From the NCBI RefSeq assembly GCF_000003605.2, contig NW_003113961.1, positions 425,201-464,428 of the forward strand: a stretch of 39,228 nt of DNA, in the 5' to 3' direction. The notes beneath the pieces are model-generated. The model ran no database searches and was not told the origin of the DNA. It was given only the letters and a program-made list of their open reading frames with translations. How positions within the stretch are numbered: position 1 is the stretch's first letter; the number at the start of each line of letters is the position of its first letter. Positions 33,501 through 36,183 of this stretch are shown one piece after another. The translations under genes and the position numbers were made by a program. The DNA is from Saccoglossus kowalevskii (lineage: Eukaryota > Hemichordata > Enteropneusta > Harrimaniidae).

Positions 33501-34206
33501 GAACTACACTCAATCCCGAAACACGTCTCCTTGGCATTATTAGCTAAAAATAAAATAAGAATAAATTGTTAATTAATATTCACAACTTTTTCATGTCACG
33601 TGATATTTGTGTAAGTCATCGAACCGCCATTGTGCCCTTCTAGCAACGTTGTAGTTATTAAGATTGATCTCTAGTTATCCGTGTATCATATCGCGACTGG
33701 TAAGGCGAATGTTTGATGCGACGTGCCATCAGACACTGAAAAACAGTAGTCACTTGGTGAAAACTTGTGTTTATGTATGTGTACGAACCACCTTCGAGCT
33801 TACAAGATGCTGACGTCATCGAATATAAATCCGTAAATAAACAAATATAAGTATATTGAACGCAGGGCTACGCCAATCTTTCCAGTATGATTTCAATATG
33901 TGCTGCCGTAATAAACATAGCGGGCTTTTGCGTGTATAAACCTGCAAATGGTGTTACGATACGACGGATCATTGAGTAATACATTCTTGTGTGAATATAG
34001 AACTTTGTATTTCAAAATATCGTTGGCATCAGCTCGACCCTCTAAAAACTTACCATATGCTTGTCCTTGACATGTTTCACCCATGAGATACTCGTCTCCA
34101 GGGCACTCGCAAACGTAAGGTGGAATTGCACTGCCTTCTGTCTCTGGCACTGTGGGCCTCTCGTAACATGGCCCCAAATCACCGCACGGTTCGTCGTCAC
34201 ATGCAT
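381..34206 (-). CDS. Giant multi-exon gene: EGF-CUB-(8-Cys EGF)x64, partial
   Basis: Spliced minus-strand gene with 65 recognised coding exons, all phase 1-1 and bounded by GT-AG sites. Order: six-Cys EGF-like domain (vE1), CUB domain (vE2), then 64 EGF-like repeats (vE3-vE65). The repeat consensus is [ILV]-[ND]-[PQ]-C1-x4-C2-xNGGx-C3-x4 or x6-C4-xxYx-C5-x-C6-xx-C7-YTGxx-C8. Canonical EGF domains have C1, C2, C3, C5, C6 and C8; C4 and C7 are additional and probably pair with each other (inference). Coding sum is about 8,288 nt. CUB plus EGF architecture is typical of secreted or cell-surface modular proteins, so an extracellular adhesive, matrix or recognition role is likely, but no family name is recognised. 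No signal peptide, transmembrane segment, stop codon or poly(A) signal could be assigned; the 3' end lies beyond the left edge. Breaks: one-base frameshifts in vE43 and vE13. Introns not described separately contain nothing I recognise. Confidence 0.9.
903..1051. mobile_element. TTAA-flanked MITE, copy A
   Basis: 149 bp with TTAA at 899-902 and 1052-1055. Starts AGCGGGAG and ends CTCTCGCT. Its reverse complement aligns with copy C, sharing an internal block around GTTTGTAAACAATGACA and the ATGGCCATCTGACGCAT block. The TTAA target duplication is typical of piggyBac-type transposition; no coding capacity. Confidence 0.72.
1570..1692 (-). CDS. vE64: 8-Cys EGF repeat exon
   Basis: 41 codons. [15 protein letters not shown], loop SPVPNS, end [12 protein letters not shown], where Ser replaces the Gly of YTG. 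Confidence 0.88.
1879..2001 (-). CDS. vE63: 8-Cys EGF repeat exon
   Basis: 41 codons. [15 protein letters not shown], loop VAQAGS, end [12 protein letters not shown]; donor T|GTATGT. Confidence 0.88.
2201..2323 (-). CDS. vE62: 8-Cys EGF repeat exon
   Basis: 41 codons. [15 protein letters not shown], loop IPEQGS, end [12 protein letters not shown]. Confidence 0.88.
2475..2597 (-). CDS. vE61: 8-Cys EGF repeat exon
   Basis: 41 codons. [15 protein letters not shown], loop IGDQNT, end CFIGDSCEI; donor G|GTATGA. Confidence 0.88.
2697..2798. repeat. Partial copy of the 19391-19633 element
   Basis: Shares TTGGCTCCAAAATTAGGGTT and the following TTCCAGAAATATTGAAGA with 19530-19575. It ends in GAATGTGAAAGGGTTAA, which resembles the right terminus; a similar end (GAATGTAAAGGGTTAA) stands alone at 7123-7138. 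Confidence 0.55.
2832..2957 (-). CDS. vE60: 8-Cys EGF repeat exon
   Basis: 42 codons. [15 protein letters not shown], loop SQRAGS; the extra residue lies between C6 and C7 (CPDTC), then WTGTTCAI. Confidence 0.88.
3200..3322 (-). CDS. vE59: 8-Cys EGF repeat exon
   Basis: 41 codons. [15 protein letters not shown], loop VKSGSS, end CYTGNNCET. Confidence 0.88.
3463..3889. repeat. Degenerate minisatellite, about 45-50 bp unit
   Basis: About nine imperfect copies of a unit built from agctaattcagctaa, tatgtaggctaattt and agatcaagatat. Fills most of the intron between vE59 and vE58. Confidence 0.8.
4023..4145 (-). CDS. vE58: 8-Cys EGF repeat exon
   Basis: 41 codons. [15 protein letters not shown], loop QPDFQG, end [12 protein letters not shown]. 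Confidence 0.88.
4238..4360 (-). CDS. vE57: 8-Cys EGF repeat exon
   Basis: 41 codons. [15 protein letters not shown], loop SALDGS, end [12 protein letters not shown]; donor C|GTATGT; the downstream intron is only 92 bp. Confidence 0.88.
4682..4804 (-). CDS. vE56: 8-Cys EGF repeat exon
   Basis: 41 codons. [15 protein letters not shown], loop SKVAGS, end [12 protein letters not shown]. Confidence 0.88.
4865..5185. repeat. Degenerate minisatellite, about 25 bp unit
   Basis: About a dozen copies of a unit like acaatcttgtaatgtcaag-taatgc in the intron between vE56 and vE55. Confidence 0.8.
5466..5582 (-). CDS. vE55: 8-Cys EGF repeat exon
   Basis: 39 codons. [15 protein letters not shown], loop QQVS, end CYEGDECQI; donor T|GTGAGT. 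Confidence 0.88.
5696..5883. mobile_element. TA-flanked CTGTAAAATAC MITE
   Basis: 188 bp between TA dinucleotides. Arms CTGTAAAATACT and GGAATTAATTTTCGCTGAA are repeated in inverse at the right end (TTCAGCGAAAATTAATTCC and GTATTTTACAG). TA duplication plus CTGTAAAA ends fits a Tc1/mariner-type non-autonomous element. Confidence 0.68.
5921..6013. repeat. Short dispersed repeat shared with 8042-8101
   Basis: Both sites contain tacttcattccatattcag, then ctaattac and ttttttcaaca. Identity of the element is unknown. Confidence 0.45.
6569..6691 (-). CDS. vE54: 8-Cys EGF repeat exon
   Basis: 41 codons. [15 protein letters not shown] (Ser replaces Asn), loop IPTPGS, end CYTGNICET. Confidence 0.88.
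6840..6962 (-). CDS. vE53: 8-Cys EGF repeat exon
   Basis: 41 codons. [15 protein letters not shown], loop FAQTGS, end [12 protein letters not shown]. Confidence 0.88.
7157..7279 (-). CDS. vE52: 8-Cys EGF repeat exon
   Basis: 41 codons. [15 protein letters not shown], loop IPVAGT, end [12 protein letters not shown]; donor G|GTAATT. Confidence 0.87.
7528..7650 (-). CDS. vE51: 8-Cys EGF repeat exon
   Basis: 41 codons. [15 protein letters not shown], loop IAIANS, end CYEGDVCET. Confidence 0.88.
8167..8283 (-). CDS. vE50: 8-Cys EGF repeat exon
   Basis: 39 codons. [15 protein letters not shown], loop NQLT followed by TTYQ, end CYTGSNCQQ. Closest visible relative is vE17. Confidence 0.88.
8738..8860 (-). 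CDS. vE49: 8-Cys EGF repeat exon
   Basis: 41 codons. [15 protein letters not shown], loop QPIQGS, end CYTGLTCDV; donor T|GTGAGT. Confidence 0.88.
8966..9082 (-). CDS. vE48: 8-Cys EGF repeat exon
   Basis: 39 codons. [15 protein letters not shown], loop LQQS, end [12 protein letters not shown]. Confidence 0.88.
9367..9489 (-). CDS. vE47: 8-Cys EGF repeat exon
   Basis: 41 codons. [15 protein letters not shown], loop QQSDNG, C4-C5 VATT, end CYSGDLCET. Confidence 0.88.
9801..10060 (+). mobile_element. Probable tRNA-derived SINE
   Basis: A box-like TAGCGTAGT at 9808 and B box-like GAGTTCAAATTC with GTTC at 9852 are 44 nt apart, the tRNA spacing. A non-tRNA body follows, and the end is A/T-rich (gataagaagatgatc). 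No intact tRNA cloverleaf, so not a tRNA gene. Confidence 0.45.
10121..10172. repeat. 36-bp perfect palindrome in 9-bp direct repeats
   Basis: Arms CATGGAACTATAAACCCC at 10130-10147 and its exact complement at 10148-10165, with no spacer. TGTATAGAC occurs at 10121-10129 and again at 10164-10172. Confidence 0.85.
10177..10293 (-). CDS. vE46: 8-Cys EGF repeat exon
   Basis: 39 codons. [15 protein letters not shown], loop QATN, end [10 protein letters not shown] perfect palindrome starts about 12 bp inside the downstream intron. Confidence 0.88.
10813..10935 (-). CDS. vE45: 8-Cys EGF repeat exon
   Basis: 41 codons. [15 protein letters not shown], loop NPIAGT, end CYTGNMCET; donor T|GTGAGT. Confidence 0.88.
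11132..11161. repeat. 20-bp perfect palindrome in 9-bp direct repeats
   Basis: GACCATGGAG/CTCCATGGTC at 11136-11155; GTCTGACCA occurs at 11132-11140 and 11153-11161. Same CATGGA...TCCATG outer sequence as the 10130 palindrome. Confidence 0.8.
11318..11440 (-). CDS. vE44: 8-Cys EGF repeat exon
   Basis: 41 codons. INPC, CDSSPC (O-glucose consensus), CRNGGIC, loop QQVQGS, end CYTSTNCEI, where Ser replaces the Gly of the usual YTG. Confidence 0.88.
11794..11969. mobile_element. Possible further CTGTAAA MITE
   Basis: 176 bp between TA dinucleotides with a short CTGTAAA / TTTACAG terminal pair. Only seven bases match, so the call is weak. Confidence 0.3.
12088..12286. mobile_element. TTAA-flanked MITE, copy B
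   Basis: 199 bp between TTAA at 12084-12087 and 12287-12290. Termini AGGGCGGTGGTCGTCACG and the inverted CGACCACCACCCT. Shares with copy D the internal block around GATGTTTATCAACACAA. Confidence 0.72.
12361..12484 (-). pseudogene. vE43: EGF repeat exon with one-base frameshift
   Basis: 124 nt, one more than the 123-nt class. The acceptor frame gives [18 protein letters not shown]; the donor frame gives [21 protein letters not shown]. They meet at a CCC run on the minus strand (12425-12427, ggg on plus), where one C too many breaks the codon before Gly-Ser-Cys. Splice sites look normal. Skipping it would join vE42 to vE44 in frame (CTT), so loss of this exon would be tolerated. Confidence 0.82.
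12536..12742. mobile_element. TA-flanked CTGTAAAACAC MITE
   Basis: 207 bp with TA at 12534-12535 and 12743-12744. Termini CTGTAAAACAC and GTGTTTTACAG are perfect inverted repeats. Interior is rich in 'aaattagc' words and non-coding. Confidence 0.65.
12745..13821. other. Long intron remainder, no gene seen
   Basis: Between vE43 and vE42. Apart from the hairpin at 13602-13632, no EGF exon, RNA gene or element is recognised. Open frames on the plus strand look random. Confidence 0.6.
13602..13632. repeat. Short hairpin
   Basis: CACAGTCCCTCT and its complement AGAGGGACTGTG enclose a 7-nt TATATAT-like loop. Intronic, function unknown. Confidence 0.6.
13822..13944 (-). CDS. vE42: 8-Cys EGF repeat exon
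   Basis: 41 codons. IDQC, CSSAPC (O-glucose consensus), CLNGGTC, loop SKIPGS, C4-C5 TAVN, end CYVGQFCQT. Confidence 0.88.
14142..14264 (-). CDS. vE41: 8-Cys EGF repeat exon
   Basis: 41 codons. [15 protein letters not shown], loop QPSPGS, end CYTGNNCEQ; donor G|GTAAGT. Confidence 0.88.
14397..14513 (-). CDS. vE40: 8-Cys EGF repeat exon
   Basis: 39 codons. Opens MLPC instead of the usual [ILV][ND][PQ][12 protein letters not shown], loop IQTS, end CYTGELCQT. Confidence 0.87.
14607..14729 (-). CDS. vE39: 8-Cys EGF repeat exon
   Basis: 41 codons. [15 protein letters not shown], loop SAVQNS, end CYTGDRCEQ; donor G|GTATAC. Confidence 0.87.
14832..14948 (-). CDS. vE38: 8-Cys EGF repeat exon
   Basis: 39 codons. 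[15 protein letters not shown], loop NQDS, end CYTGVTCAT. Introns on both sides are only about 95-105 bp, making vE37-vE41 the densest cluster. Confidence 0.88.
15043..15165 (-). CDS. vE37: 8-Cys EGF repeat exon
   Basis: 41 codons. IDQC, CASFPC (O-glucose consensus), CSNGGTC (O-fucose consensus), loop VPFQGS, end CYSGFTCDT. Confidence 0.88.
15375..15491 (-). CDS. vE36: 8-Cys EGF repeat exon
   Basis: 39 codons. [15 protein letters not shown], loop TQLT, C5-C7 CGCQQC, end CYTGTQCET. Confidence 0.88.
15978..16217 (-). CDS. vE35: double exon with two fused 8-Cys EGF repeats
   Basis: 80 codons, the only exon with two repeats. First unit: [15 protein letters not shown], loop [13 protein letters not shown]. 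Second unit: [15 protein letters not shown], loop [15 protein letters not shown]. The join reads CET-L-MDPC, exactly what splicing one unit's phase-1 end (ACC T) to another's start (TG ATG GAC) would give, so a precise intron loss is likely. Confidence 0.92.
16374..16496 (-). CDS. vE34: 8-Cys EGF repeat exon
   Basis: 41 codons. IDPC, CGSNPC (O-glucose consensus), CQNNGVC, loop QNVGGS, end CYTGQNCET. Confidence 0.88.
16657..16779 (-). CDS. vE33: 8-Cys EGF repeat exon
   Basis: 41 codons. [15 protein letters not shown], loop IQSSGD, end CYTGDQCQT; donor A|GTGAGT. Confidence 0.88.
16867..16961. repeat. Imperfect inverted repeat
   Basis: The left arm around AGTATGCACGAAGACAGTA (16877-16895) pairs with TACTGTCTGAGTGCACACT (16933-16951) at 15 of 19 positions, with further pairing outward (ATACC / GGTAT). 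Probably a decayed foldback element. Confidence 0.5.
17116..17238 (-). CDS. vE32: 8-Cys EGF repeat exon
   Basis: 41 codons. [15 protein letters not shown], loop NPTAGS, end CFTGPNCET. Confidence 0.88.
17790..17912 (-). CDS. vE31: 8-Cys EGF repeat exon
   Basis: 41 codons. [15 protein letters not shown], loop LATANS, C4-C5 VSLT (lacks the usual Tyr/Phe), end CWSGSNCNV. Confidence 0.87.
17913..18843. other. Long intron, no feature seen
   Basis: 930 bp between vE31 and vE30 with no cysteine-patterned frame and no repeat that I can define. Confidence 0.6.
18844..18960 (-). CDS. vE30: 8-Cys EGF repeat exon
   Basis: 39 codons. [15 protein letters not shown], loop QQRS, end CYTGTNCET; donor C|GTGAGT. 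Confidence 0.88.
19168..19290 (-). CDS. vE29: 8-Cys EGF repeat exon
   Basis: 41 codons. [15 protein letters not shown], loop IQAQNS, end CYTGQLCEI. Confidence 0.88.
19391..19633. mobile_element. TIR element (TAACCTTTTCACCAYCAG)
   Basis: About 243 bp with 18-bp terminal inverted repeats differing at two positions. Its right half, including TTGGCTCCAAAATGAGGGTT, recurs at 2697-2798. Non-coding. Confidence 0.55.
19826..19942 (-). CDS. vE28: 8-Cys EGF repeat exon
   Basis: 39 codons. RDPC, ATSS (no Pro before C2), CFNGGVC, loop EQTS, acidic ending [12 protein letters not shown]. Confidence 0.87.
20116..20238 (-). CDS. vE27: 8-Cys EGF repeat exon
   Basis: 41 codons. [15 protein letters not shown], loop IAQTGS, end CYYGTNCDL. 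Starts with AA after a C-ending exon, giving CAA. Confidence 0.88.
20299..20445. mobile_element. GGGGCGGATCTAGG interspersed element
   Basis: GC-rich 147-bp island in AT-rich intron, bounded by CAGGGGCGGATCTAGG and TAAATCCGCCAATG, with a gggggccgcgcccccc core. The pattern resembles non-autonomous elements common in marine invertebrate genomes (from memory); the precise family is unknown. Confidence 0.45.
20527..20649 (-). CDS. vE26: 8-Cys EGF repeat exon
   Basis: 41 codons. [15 protein letters not shown], loop GQVPGS, end CYTGSNCEI. Donor C|GTACGT is atypical but positioned exactly. Confidence 0.86.
20863..20985 (-). CDS. vE25: 8-Cys EGF repeat exon
   Basis: 41 codons. LNAC (Ala replaces Pro/Gln), [11 protein letters not shown], loop QEQPGS, end CYKGTNCQT. 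Confidence 0.88.
21323..21479. mobile_element. TTAA-flanked MITE, copy C
   Basis: 157 bp between TTAA at 21319-21322 and 21480-21483. Terminal inverted repeats AGTGGGAGTGTCGTCACCTG and the inverted CAGGTGACGACTGCCCCGCT. Opposite orientation to copy A. It ends 60 bp from the vE24 donor. Confidence 0.75.
21539..21661 (-). CDS. vE24: 8-Cys EGF repeat exon
   Basis: 41 codons. QDPC, CASSPC (fits the O-glucose consensus C-x-S-x-P-C), CLNNGQC, loop AAFQNS, end [18 protein letters not shown] ends 60 bp from its donor. Confidence 0.88.
21930..22046 (-). CDS. vE23: 8-Cys EGF repeat exon
   Basis: 39 codons. Opens LTPC (Thr replaces Asn/Asp), [11 protein letters not shown], loop SPRG, C4-C5 EDYF, end CYTGTDCEI. 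Confidence 0.88.
22232..22357. mobile_element. hAT-like MITE
   Basis: About 125 bp with 27-bp terminal inverted repeats (AGAGGTACATTACTTGG-G/A-GTTTGCAAC, one mismatch) at 22233-22259 and 22330-22356. Flanks carry ataacacc-type 8-bp direct repeats, and the CAGAGGT end and 8-bp duplication are hAT hallmarks. The exact end is ambiguous by one base. Confidence 0.62.
22436..22552 (-). CDS. vE22: 8-Cys EGF repeat exon
   Basis: 39 codons. [15 protein letters not shown], loop LQQT, end CFTGANCET; donor G|GTATGT. Confidence 0.88.
23023..23308. mobile_element. TTAA-flanked MITE, copy D
   Basis: 286 bp, the longest copy, between TTAA at 23019-23022 and 23309-23312. Termini ATGGCGGTAGTCGTCGCG and the inverted CGACGACTGCCGCTCT. 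Its right part matches copy B. Confidence 0.7.
23522..23647 (-). CDS. vE21: 8-Cys EGF repeat exon
   Basis: 42 codons, with a seven-residue C3-C4 loop [22 protein letters not shown], end CWTGLQCET. Confidence 0.88.
23915..24031 (-). CDS. vE20: 8-Cys EGF repeat exon
   Basis: 39 codons. [15 protein letters not shown], loop IATT, Trp ending CWEGANCQT; donor G|GTAAGT. Confidence 0.88.
24475..24728. repeat. Six-copy 42-43 bp minisatellite
   Basis: Copies start at 24475, 24517, 24559, 24601, 24643 and 24686. The core cagaaagtaccaggatgtgt is nearly invariant. The first four units are 42 bp and the last two 43 bp. Intronic; the open minus-strand frames are a by-product of the unit length. Confidence 0.85.
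24790..24906 (-). CDS. vE19: 8-Cys EGF repeat exon
   Basis: 39 codons. [15 protein letters not shown], loop NAIG, end CYIGENCQT. Its donor lies about 60 bp from a 42-bp minisatellite. Confidence 0.88.
25131..25247 (-). CDS. vE18: 8-Cys EGF repeat exon
   Basis: 39 codons. [15 protein letters not shown], loop NQET, end CYTGKNCET. Confidence 0.88.
25410..25526 (-). CDS. vE17: 8-Cys EGF repeat exon
   Basis: 39 codons. LNPC, C1-C2 SGNV (lacks the usual Pro before C2), CLNSGMC, loop TQLT then TTYQ shared with vE50, end CYVGDRCEI. Confidence 0.88.
25679..25801 (-). CDS. vE16: 8-Cys EGF repeat exon
   Basis: 41 codons, a long-loop unit inside a run of 39-codon units. [15 protein letters not shown], loop VQVANS, end CYSGNNCLT. 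Confidence 0.88.
26105..26335. repeat. Degenerate tandem repeat, about 60-70 bp unit
   Basis: Recurring ggcattatttttttcacca, gttattggcc and actatggatggcatt words in three to four diverged copies between vE16 and vE15. Confidence 0.6.
26451..26567 (-). CDS. vE15: 8-Cys EGF repeat exon
   Basis: 39 codons. [15 protein letters not shown], loop NAIG (same as vE19), end CYTGVNCET; donor T|GTGAGT. Confidence 0.88.
26717..26833 (-). CDS. vE14: 8-Cys EGF repeat exon
   Basis: 39 codons; begins with AA completing a Glu codon after vE13. LNPC, C1-C2 [11 protein letters not shown], loop TNLG, unusual C4-C6 segment CTNRYCEC, end CYSGSSCEI. Confidence 0.88.
27136..27253 (-). pseudogene. vE13: EGF repeat exon with one-base frameshift
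   Basis: 118 nt, one more than the 117-nt class. From the acceptor the frame reads [20 protein letters not shown]; from the donor it reads [16 protein letters not shown]. The frames differ by one base near 27186-27190, where an extra C on the minus strand sits in what should be a Cys-Thr-Glu-Tyr codon run. Read straight through, a TAG follows at once. Could be a sequence error, a null allele or a decaying exon. Confidence 0.8.
27356..27475 (-). CDS. vE12: 8-Cys EGF repeat exon
   Basis: 40 codons. LDPC, five-residue spacer [12 protein letters not shown], loop TALS, end CWTGERCSN. It ends in T, so joining directly to vE14 (which starts AA) would make a stop. Confidence 0.88.
27476..28703. other. 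Long intron, only a MITE end
   Basis: 1.2 kb between vE12 and vE11. Holds the solo TTAA MITE terminus at 28531 and nothing else recognised. Confidence 0.6.
28531..28560. mobile_element. Solo terminus of the TTAA MITE family
   Basis: TTAA followed by GGGCAGTGGTCGTCGTGTCG, matching the family terminus. No opposite end was found in the same intron, so this is a truncated copy or a chance match. Confidence 0.35.
28704..28820 (-). CDS. vE11: 8-Cys EGF repeat exon
   Basis: 39 codons. LDPC, C1-C2 [11 protein letters not shown], loop MATS, end CYTGTNCQE; donor T|GTGAGT. Confidence 0.88.
28876..28966. repeat. Snapback inverted repeat
   Basis: Perfect 16-bp arms ACATAAAAAACGAAAG (28898-28913) and complement (28927-28942) around a 13-nt loop. 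Pairing continues imperfectly outward (accaatgcagaat / attctgattggt). Confidence 0.65.
29040..29159 (-). CDS. vE10: 8-Cys EGF repeat exon
   Basis: 40 codons. LDPC with five-residue C1-C2 spacer [12 protein letters not shown], short loop VKTS, end CYTGLNCDY. Confidence 0.88.
29160..30493. other. Long intron, no feature seen
   Basis: 1.3 kb between vE10 and vE9, the largest intron apart from the 12485-13821 one. No EGF-like frame on either strand. Confidence 0.6.
30494..30616 (-). CDS. vE9: 8-Cys EGF repeat exon
   Basis: 41 codons. IDPC, C1-C2 [11 protein letters not shown], loop QRDQFN, end CYTGTYCST. Donor is T|GTAATA, weaker than the usual GTAAGT. Confidence 0.85.
30910..31032 (-). CDS. 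vE8: 8-Cys EGF repeat exon
   Basis: 41 codons. LDQC, CQNGGTC, loop IPTPGS, identical to the loop of vE54; end CYIGQTCAT. Confidence 0.88.
31195..31314 (-). CDS. vE7: 8-Cys EGF repeat exon
   Basis: 40 codons. INQC, C1-C2 [11 protein letters not shown], five-residue loop IAMGG, C4-C5 QMFS, end CYTGTNCEI. Confidence 0.88.
31451..31573 (-). CDS. vE6: 8-Cys EGF repeat exon
   Basis: 41 codons. Opens VDLC; C1-C2 QVNDP; C2-C3 CGFNGVC, which breaks the usual NGG; acidic loop IMEDN; end CWVGQYCDV. Confidence 0.87.
31941..32066 (-). CDS. vE5: 8-Cys EGF repeat exon
   Basis: 42 codons. Opens EDQC with a five-residue C1-C2 spacer (VNPNP), CFNAGTC, loop TRVADS, and a Trp-type ending CWQGAQCQT. Confidence 0.87.
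32304..32426 (-). CDS. vE4: 8-Cys EGF repeat exon
   Basis: 41 codons. Unusual opening YDMC, five residues between C1 and C2 (SDQNP), C2-C3 CLNNAVC, C3-C4 loop QMLPE, and end CYSGVLCET. One of the diverged N-terminal units. Confidence 0.87.
32624..32743 (-). CDS. vE3: EGF repeat with seven cysteines
   Basis: 40 codons; first repeat after CUB. Opens FDPC, C1-C2 LMLP, then CRNGGTC (O-fucose consensus). The C3-C5 interval is [10 protein letters not shown] with no C4, while C7 is kept ([11 protein letters not shown]), leaving an odd cysteine count. Confidence 0.85.
33166..33543 (-). CDS. vE2: CUB domain exon
   Basis: 126 codons in a single exon. Recognised as CUB from the opening [16 protein letters not shown] (family signature G-x-[FIL]-x-SPNYP-x-xY), the central [18 protein letters not shown] strand pair (F-x-x-F-x-[IL]-E-x-x-x-[DC]-x-L-x-[IV]), and the terminal [20 protein letters not shown] strand (family pattern F-x-[ST]-D-x-x-x-x-x-G-F-x-[AIL]-x-[YW]). 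Visible cysteines lie near residues 7, 12 and 40. CUB domains often bind ligand through Ca2+; the acidic residues Glu and Asp of the central strand are present but the site is not proven. Symmetric phase 1-1. Confidence 0.88.
34054..34206 (-). CDS. vE1: classical six-Cys EGF-like domain exon
   Basis: 51 codons; the 5'-most exon I can support. Starts ACDDEPC and has cysteines spaced C-x4-C-x5-C-x18-C-x-C-x9-C, the ordinary EGF pattern, unlike the eight-Cys units that follow. The C3-C4 loop is long and Pro/Glu-rich ([18 protein letters not shown]). Acceptor is tttttcaatAG and donor is G|GTAAGT. The last base G joins CT of vE2 to give Ala. An upstream exon supplying the start codon must exist because an acceptor is present. 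Confidence 0.85.
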
Positions 34207-34845
34207 CTATTGAAAAATGAACCACACATAAATAAATATACAACATTCTATTTCAATGTTAATGTAAAGAATAGCAATTAGCAGGGAATCGCAACAAACA
34301 GCAAATTAAATTTAAAAGAATGCCCATTTAGTCAACTATGGGTACCAAAGTATTATTCAACTATTCTGTGAACACGCCAGCAAATGGTTACAGTAAATCA
34401 AAGAAGTCGGAAATTGTCTTCCGTTGAAGCGTGTCCTTTCCTGAGCACTTATACTTAATCGGATAACGATGAGAGAGGGTTGTATTGAGTCGAGTTGCCG
34501 TTTTGTGATAGTTTTGCAATAAATAATAATAAAATGCTTAACTTAAGCCATCAAAACCATAAGTTTTACCATACTACAGACTCGGGAAATATACATGTAC
34601 TGTTATTTGAGTATCGGTTCATATTTCATGTTCGGTATATTTACGCCATGTCTGTTACGTAGCGCATAGGTCATTAATGAATTGGGGTTCACTGCGTATT
34701 TATATCACAATTATAAACACATCCAAGAATAAAATAAAATTGGAATAGTAGAAAACTCGGAAGGCTCCGAACATGAAAAATTGGGGTAGAATGCGGGAGC
34801 TTGTAAGAAAAAAATATCTTGTGCGTGAACAACAAGAAAACTTAC

Positions 34846-34906
34846 ACGACGAGTGCACAATGTGAAAGAAGTGGTAGGAACATAAATAAAGATTGTTGTC
34901 AGGCAT
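34846..34906 (-). CDS. Candidate upstream exon, weak
   Basis: ATG at 34906 opens a 20-codon frame (MPDNNLYLCSYHFFHIVHSS) ending T|GTAAGT, a good donor in phase 1, which would give Tyr when joined to AT of vE1. It lacks a signal-peptide core, so the phase fit may be chance. Confidence 0.17.
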
Positions 34907-34929
34907 ATGTTAATACAATATTTGCAAAA

Positions 34930-34982
34930 AAAAAAAAAAACAGAACAAAAAACAAACAAAAAAACAAACAAACAAACAAAAA
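34930..34982. repeat. A-rich (CAAA)n simple repeat
   Basis: Poly(A) followed by interrupted acaaacaaacaaac. A similar but cleaner (CAAA)n lies at 18967-18988. Confidence 0.85.
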
Positions 34983-35581
34983 CACGAATTCTCCCCCTTC
35001 AGATTTCAAATGTGAAACCCCTAAGAACCTAGTAGAGTCACCGTGATAATGTACTTAAACTCTGTTGACACAATCTCGACAATCAGTCAACATCTCTGTC
35101 CATTTCGAACATTAAACGAACATTAATACACAAAAAAATAAATAACAAAAGTTTGCAATCACAGTGCGCAATGCGCGTTATATAATGGTTACCCATAATA
35201 TTTTGCGCTAACTCCCGCTAGATCAGTACGGACTTATTTTAACTAACTCGTACAGCAAACACCTATTTATATGTATTAACTAAAGAGTCACGTCCCACGG
35301 GTTGACCACAATTAACCTATGTTTTGTTGTATGGCGCTTAACCACTGAAATCTAACAGATGTATGGCTCATTCAATCAGGGGTATTGAAGCTGAGTAAAT
35401 ATCTACAGTCACGTGTTTTTATGAAAAAAAAACCAGAGTATGAATTGCATAGACATGGATCATAGTAATATGTATCGTGCATAATGCGAGGAAACCACTT
35501 GTTTGATTGCGTCGTTCGGATTTTTGCAAAATGTATTCAATTGTATAAACTCAAAATGACGTGGGTGCCATGGCAACATTC

Positions 35582-35695
35582 AAGCCTGTGGTTGAATTGT
35601 AGCATTATAATTTTTAAAAAGCAACGTCGAGCGAAATGTACATTTCTTGATTAATGTTTCGACATGGTGAAAGAGGCAATTATTGTGCTTTTGTT
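35582..35695 (+). repeat. Left arm of inverted duplication with ATG frame
   Basis: About 114 bp matching the complement of 36065-36183 with scattered differences. Contains ATG at 35664 opening a hydrophobic frame (MVKEAIIVLLLCVYC) that reaches a donor-like AG|GTGAGC at 35736, 24 codons plus one base. It could be a first exon of a plus-strand gene, but no following exon is recognised. Confidence 0.55.
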
Positions 35696-36064
35696 ATGCG
35701 TATACTGCCATGAATTGTTGCGATCAATTAGGTCAGGTGAGCCCCCCCCCGGGATGTCAGGGTAATGTGCATGGTAATTGTGTCCCTGCTGTCTCTTTTT
35801 TCTTTAAAATTCCAGACTTACTCAAATAGGAATTGCTCATGTTATACATGGTATTTAAGAAGTAAAACTCACAGGCGATACTATTCCGAGCTTCGATAAG
35901 CAAACGAGTCGGACTCGGACAGGAGATAGTGAATTTCGACCGACCTCAGGCTTGATATATAGTAGATAATATTTAGTAATCGTAGTCCTAAATAACTATT
36001 AAAAATAGCTAGACGTTTCGGCAATGAAGATAGCATAGAAGAAAATGTACAATTCAATATTATA

Positions 36065-36183
36065 AACAAAAGCACAGTAATTGCCTTTTTCGCCATGTCG
36101 AAACATTAATCAAAAAATGTACATATCGCTCGACGTTGCTTTTTAAAAATTATAATACTACAATTCAAATGACCTCAGGCTTG
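36065..36183 (-). repeat. Right arm of inverted duplication with ATG frame
   Basis: Minus-strand ATG at 36096 opens MAKKAITVLLFIILNCTF, signal-peptide-like, and the frame stays open to a TAG near 35881. A good donor (CCT|GTGAGT) lies a few bases after that stop, so it does not splice cleanly to vE1. The segment 35955-36170 is flanked by a 13-bp direct repeat GACCTCAGGCTTG (35942-35954 and 36171-36183). Confidence 0.5.

Larger units (their letters stand above)
34207..35581. other. Upstream region of the gene, unassigned
   Basis: Must hold intron 5' of vE1. Only the weak candidate exon at 34846 and the CAAA repeat are visible; no promoter motif can be assigned. Confidence 0.5.

Noticed and set aside
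34711..34971. Very hydrophobic minus-strand frame as a signal peptide
   Set aside because: The hydrophobicity comes from the complement of the CAAA/poly(A) repeat, and the donor would be phase 0, not phase 1.
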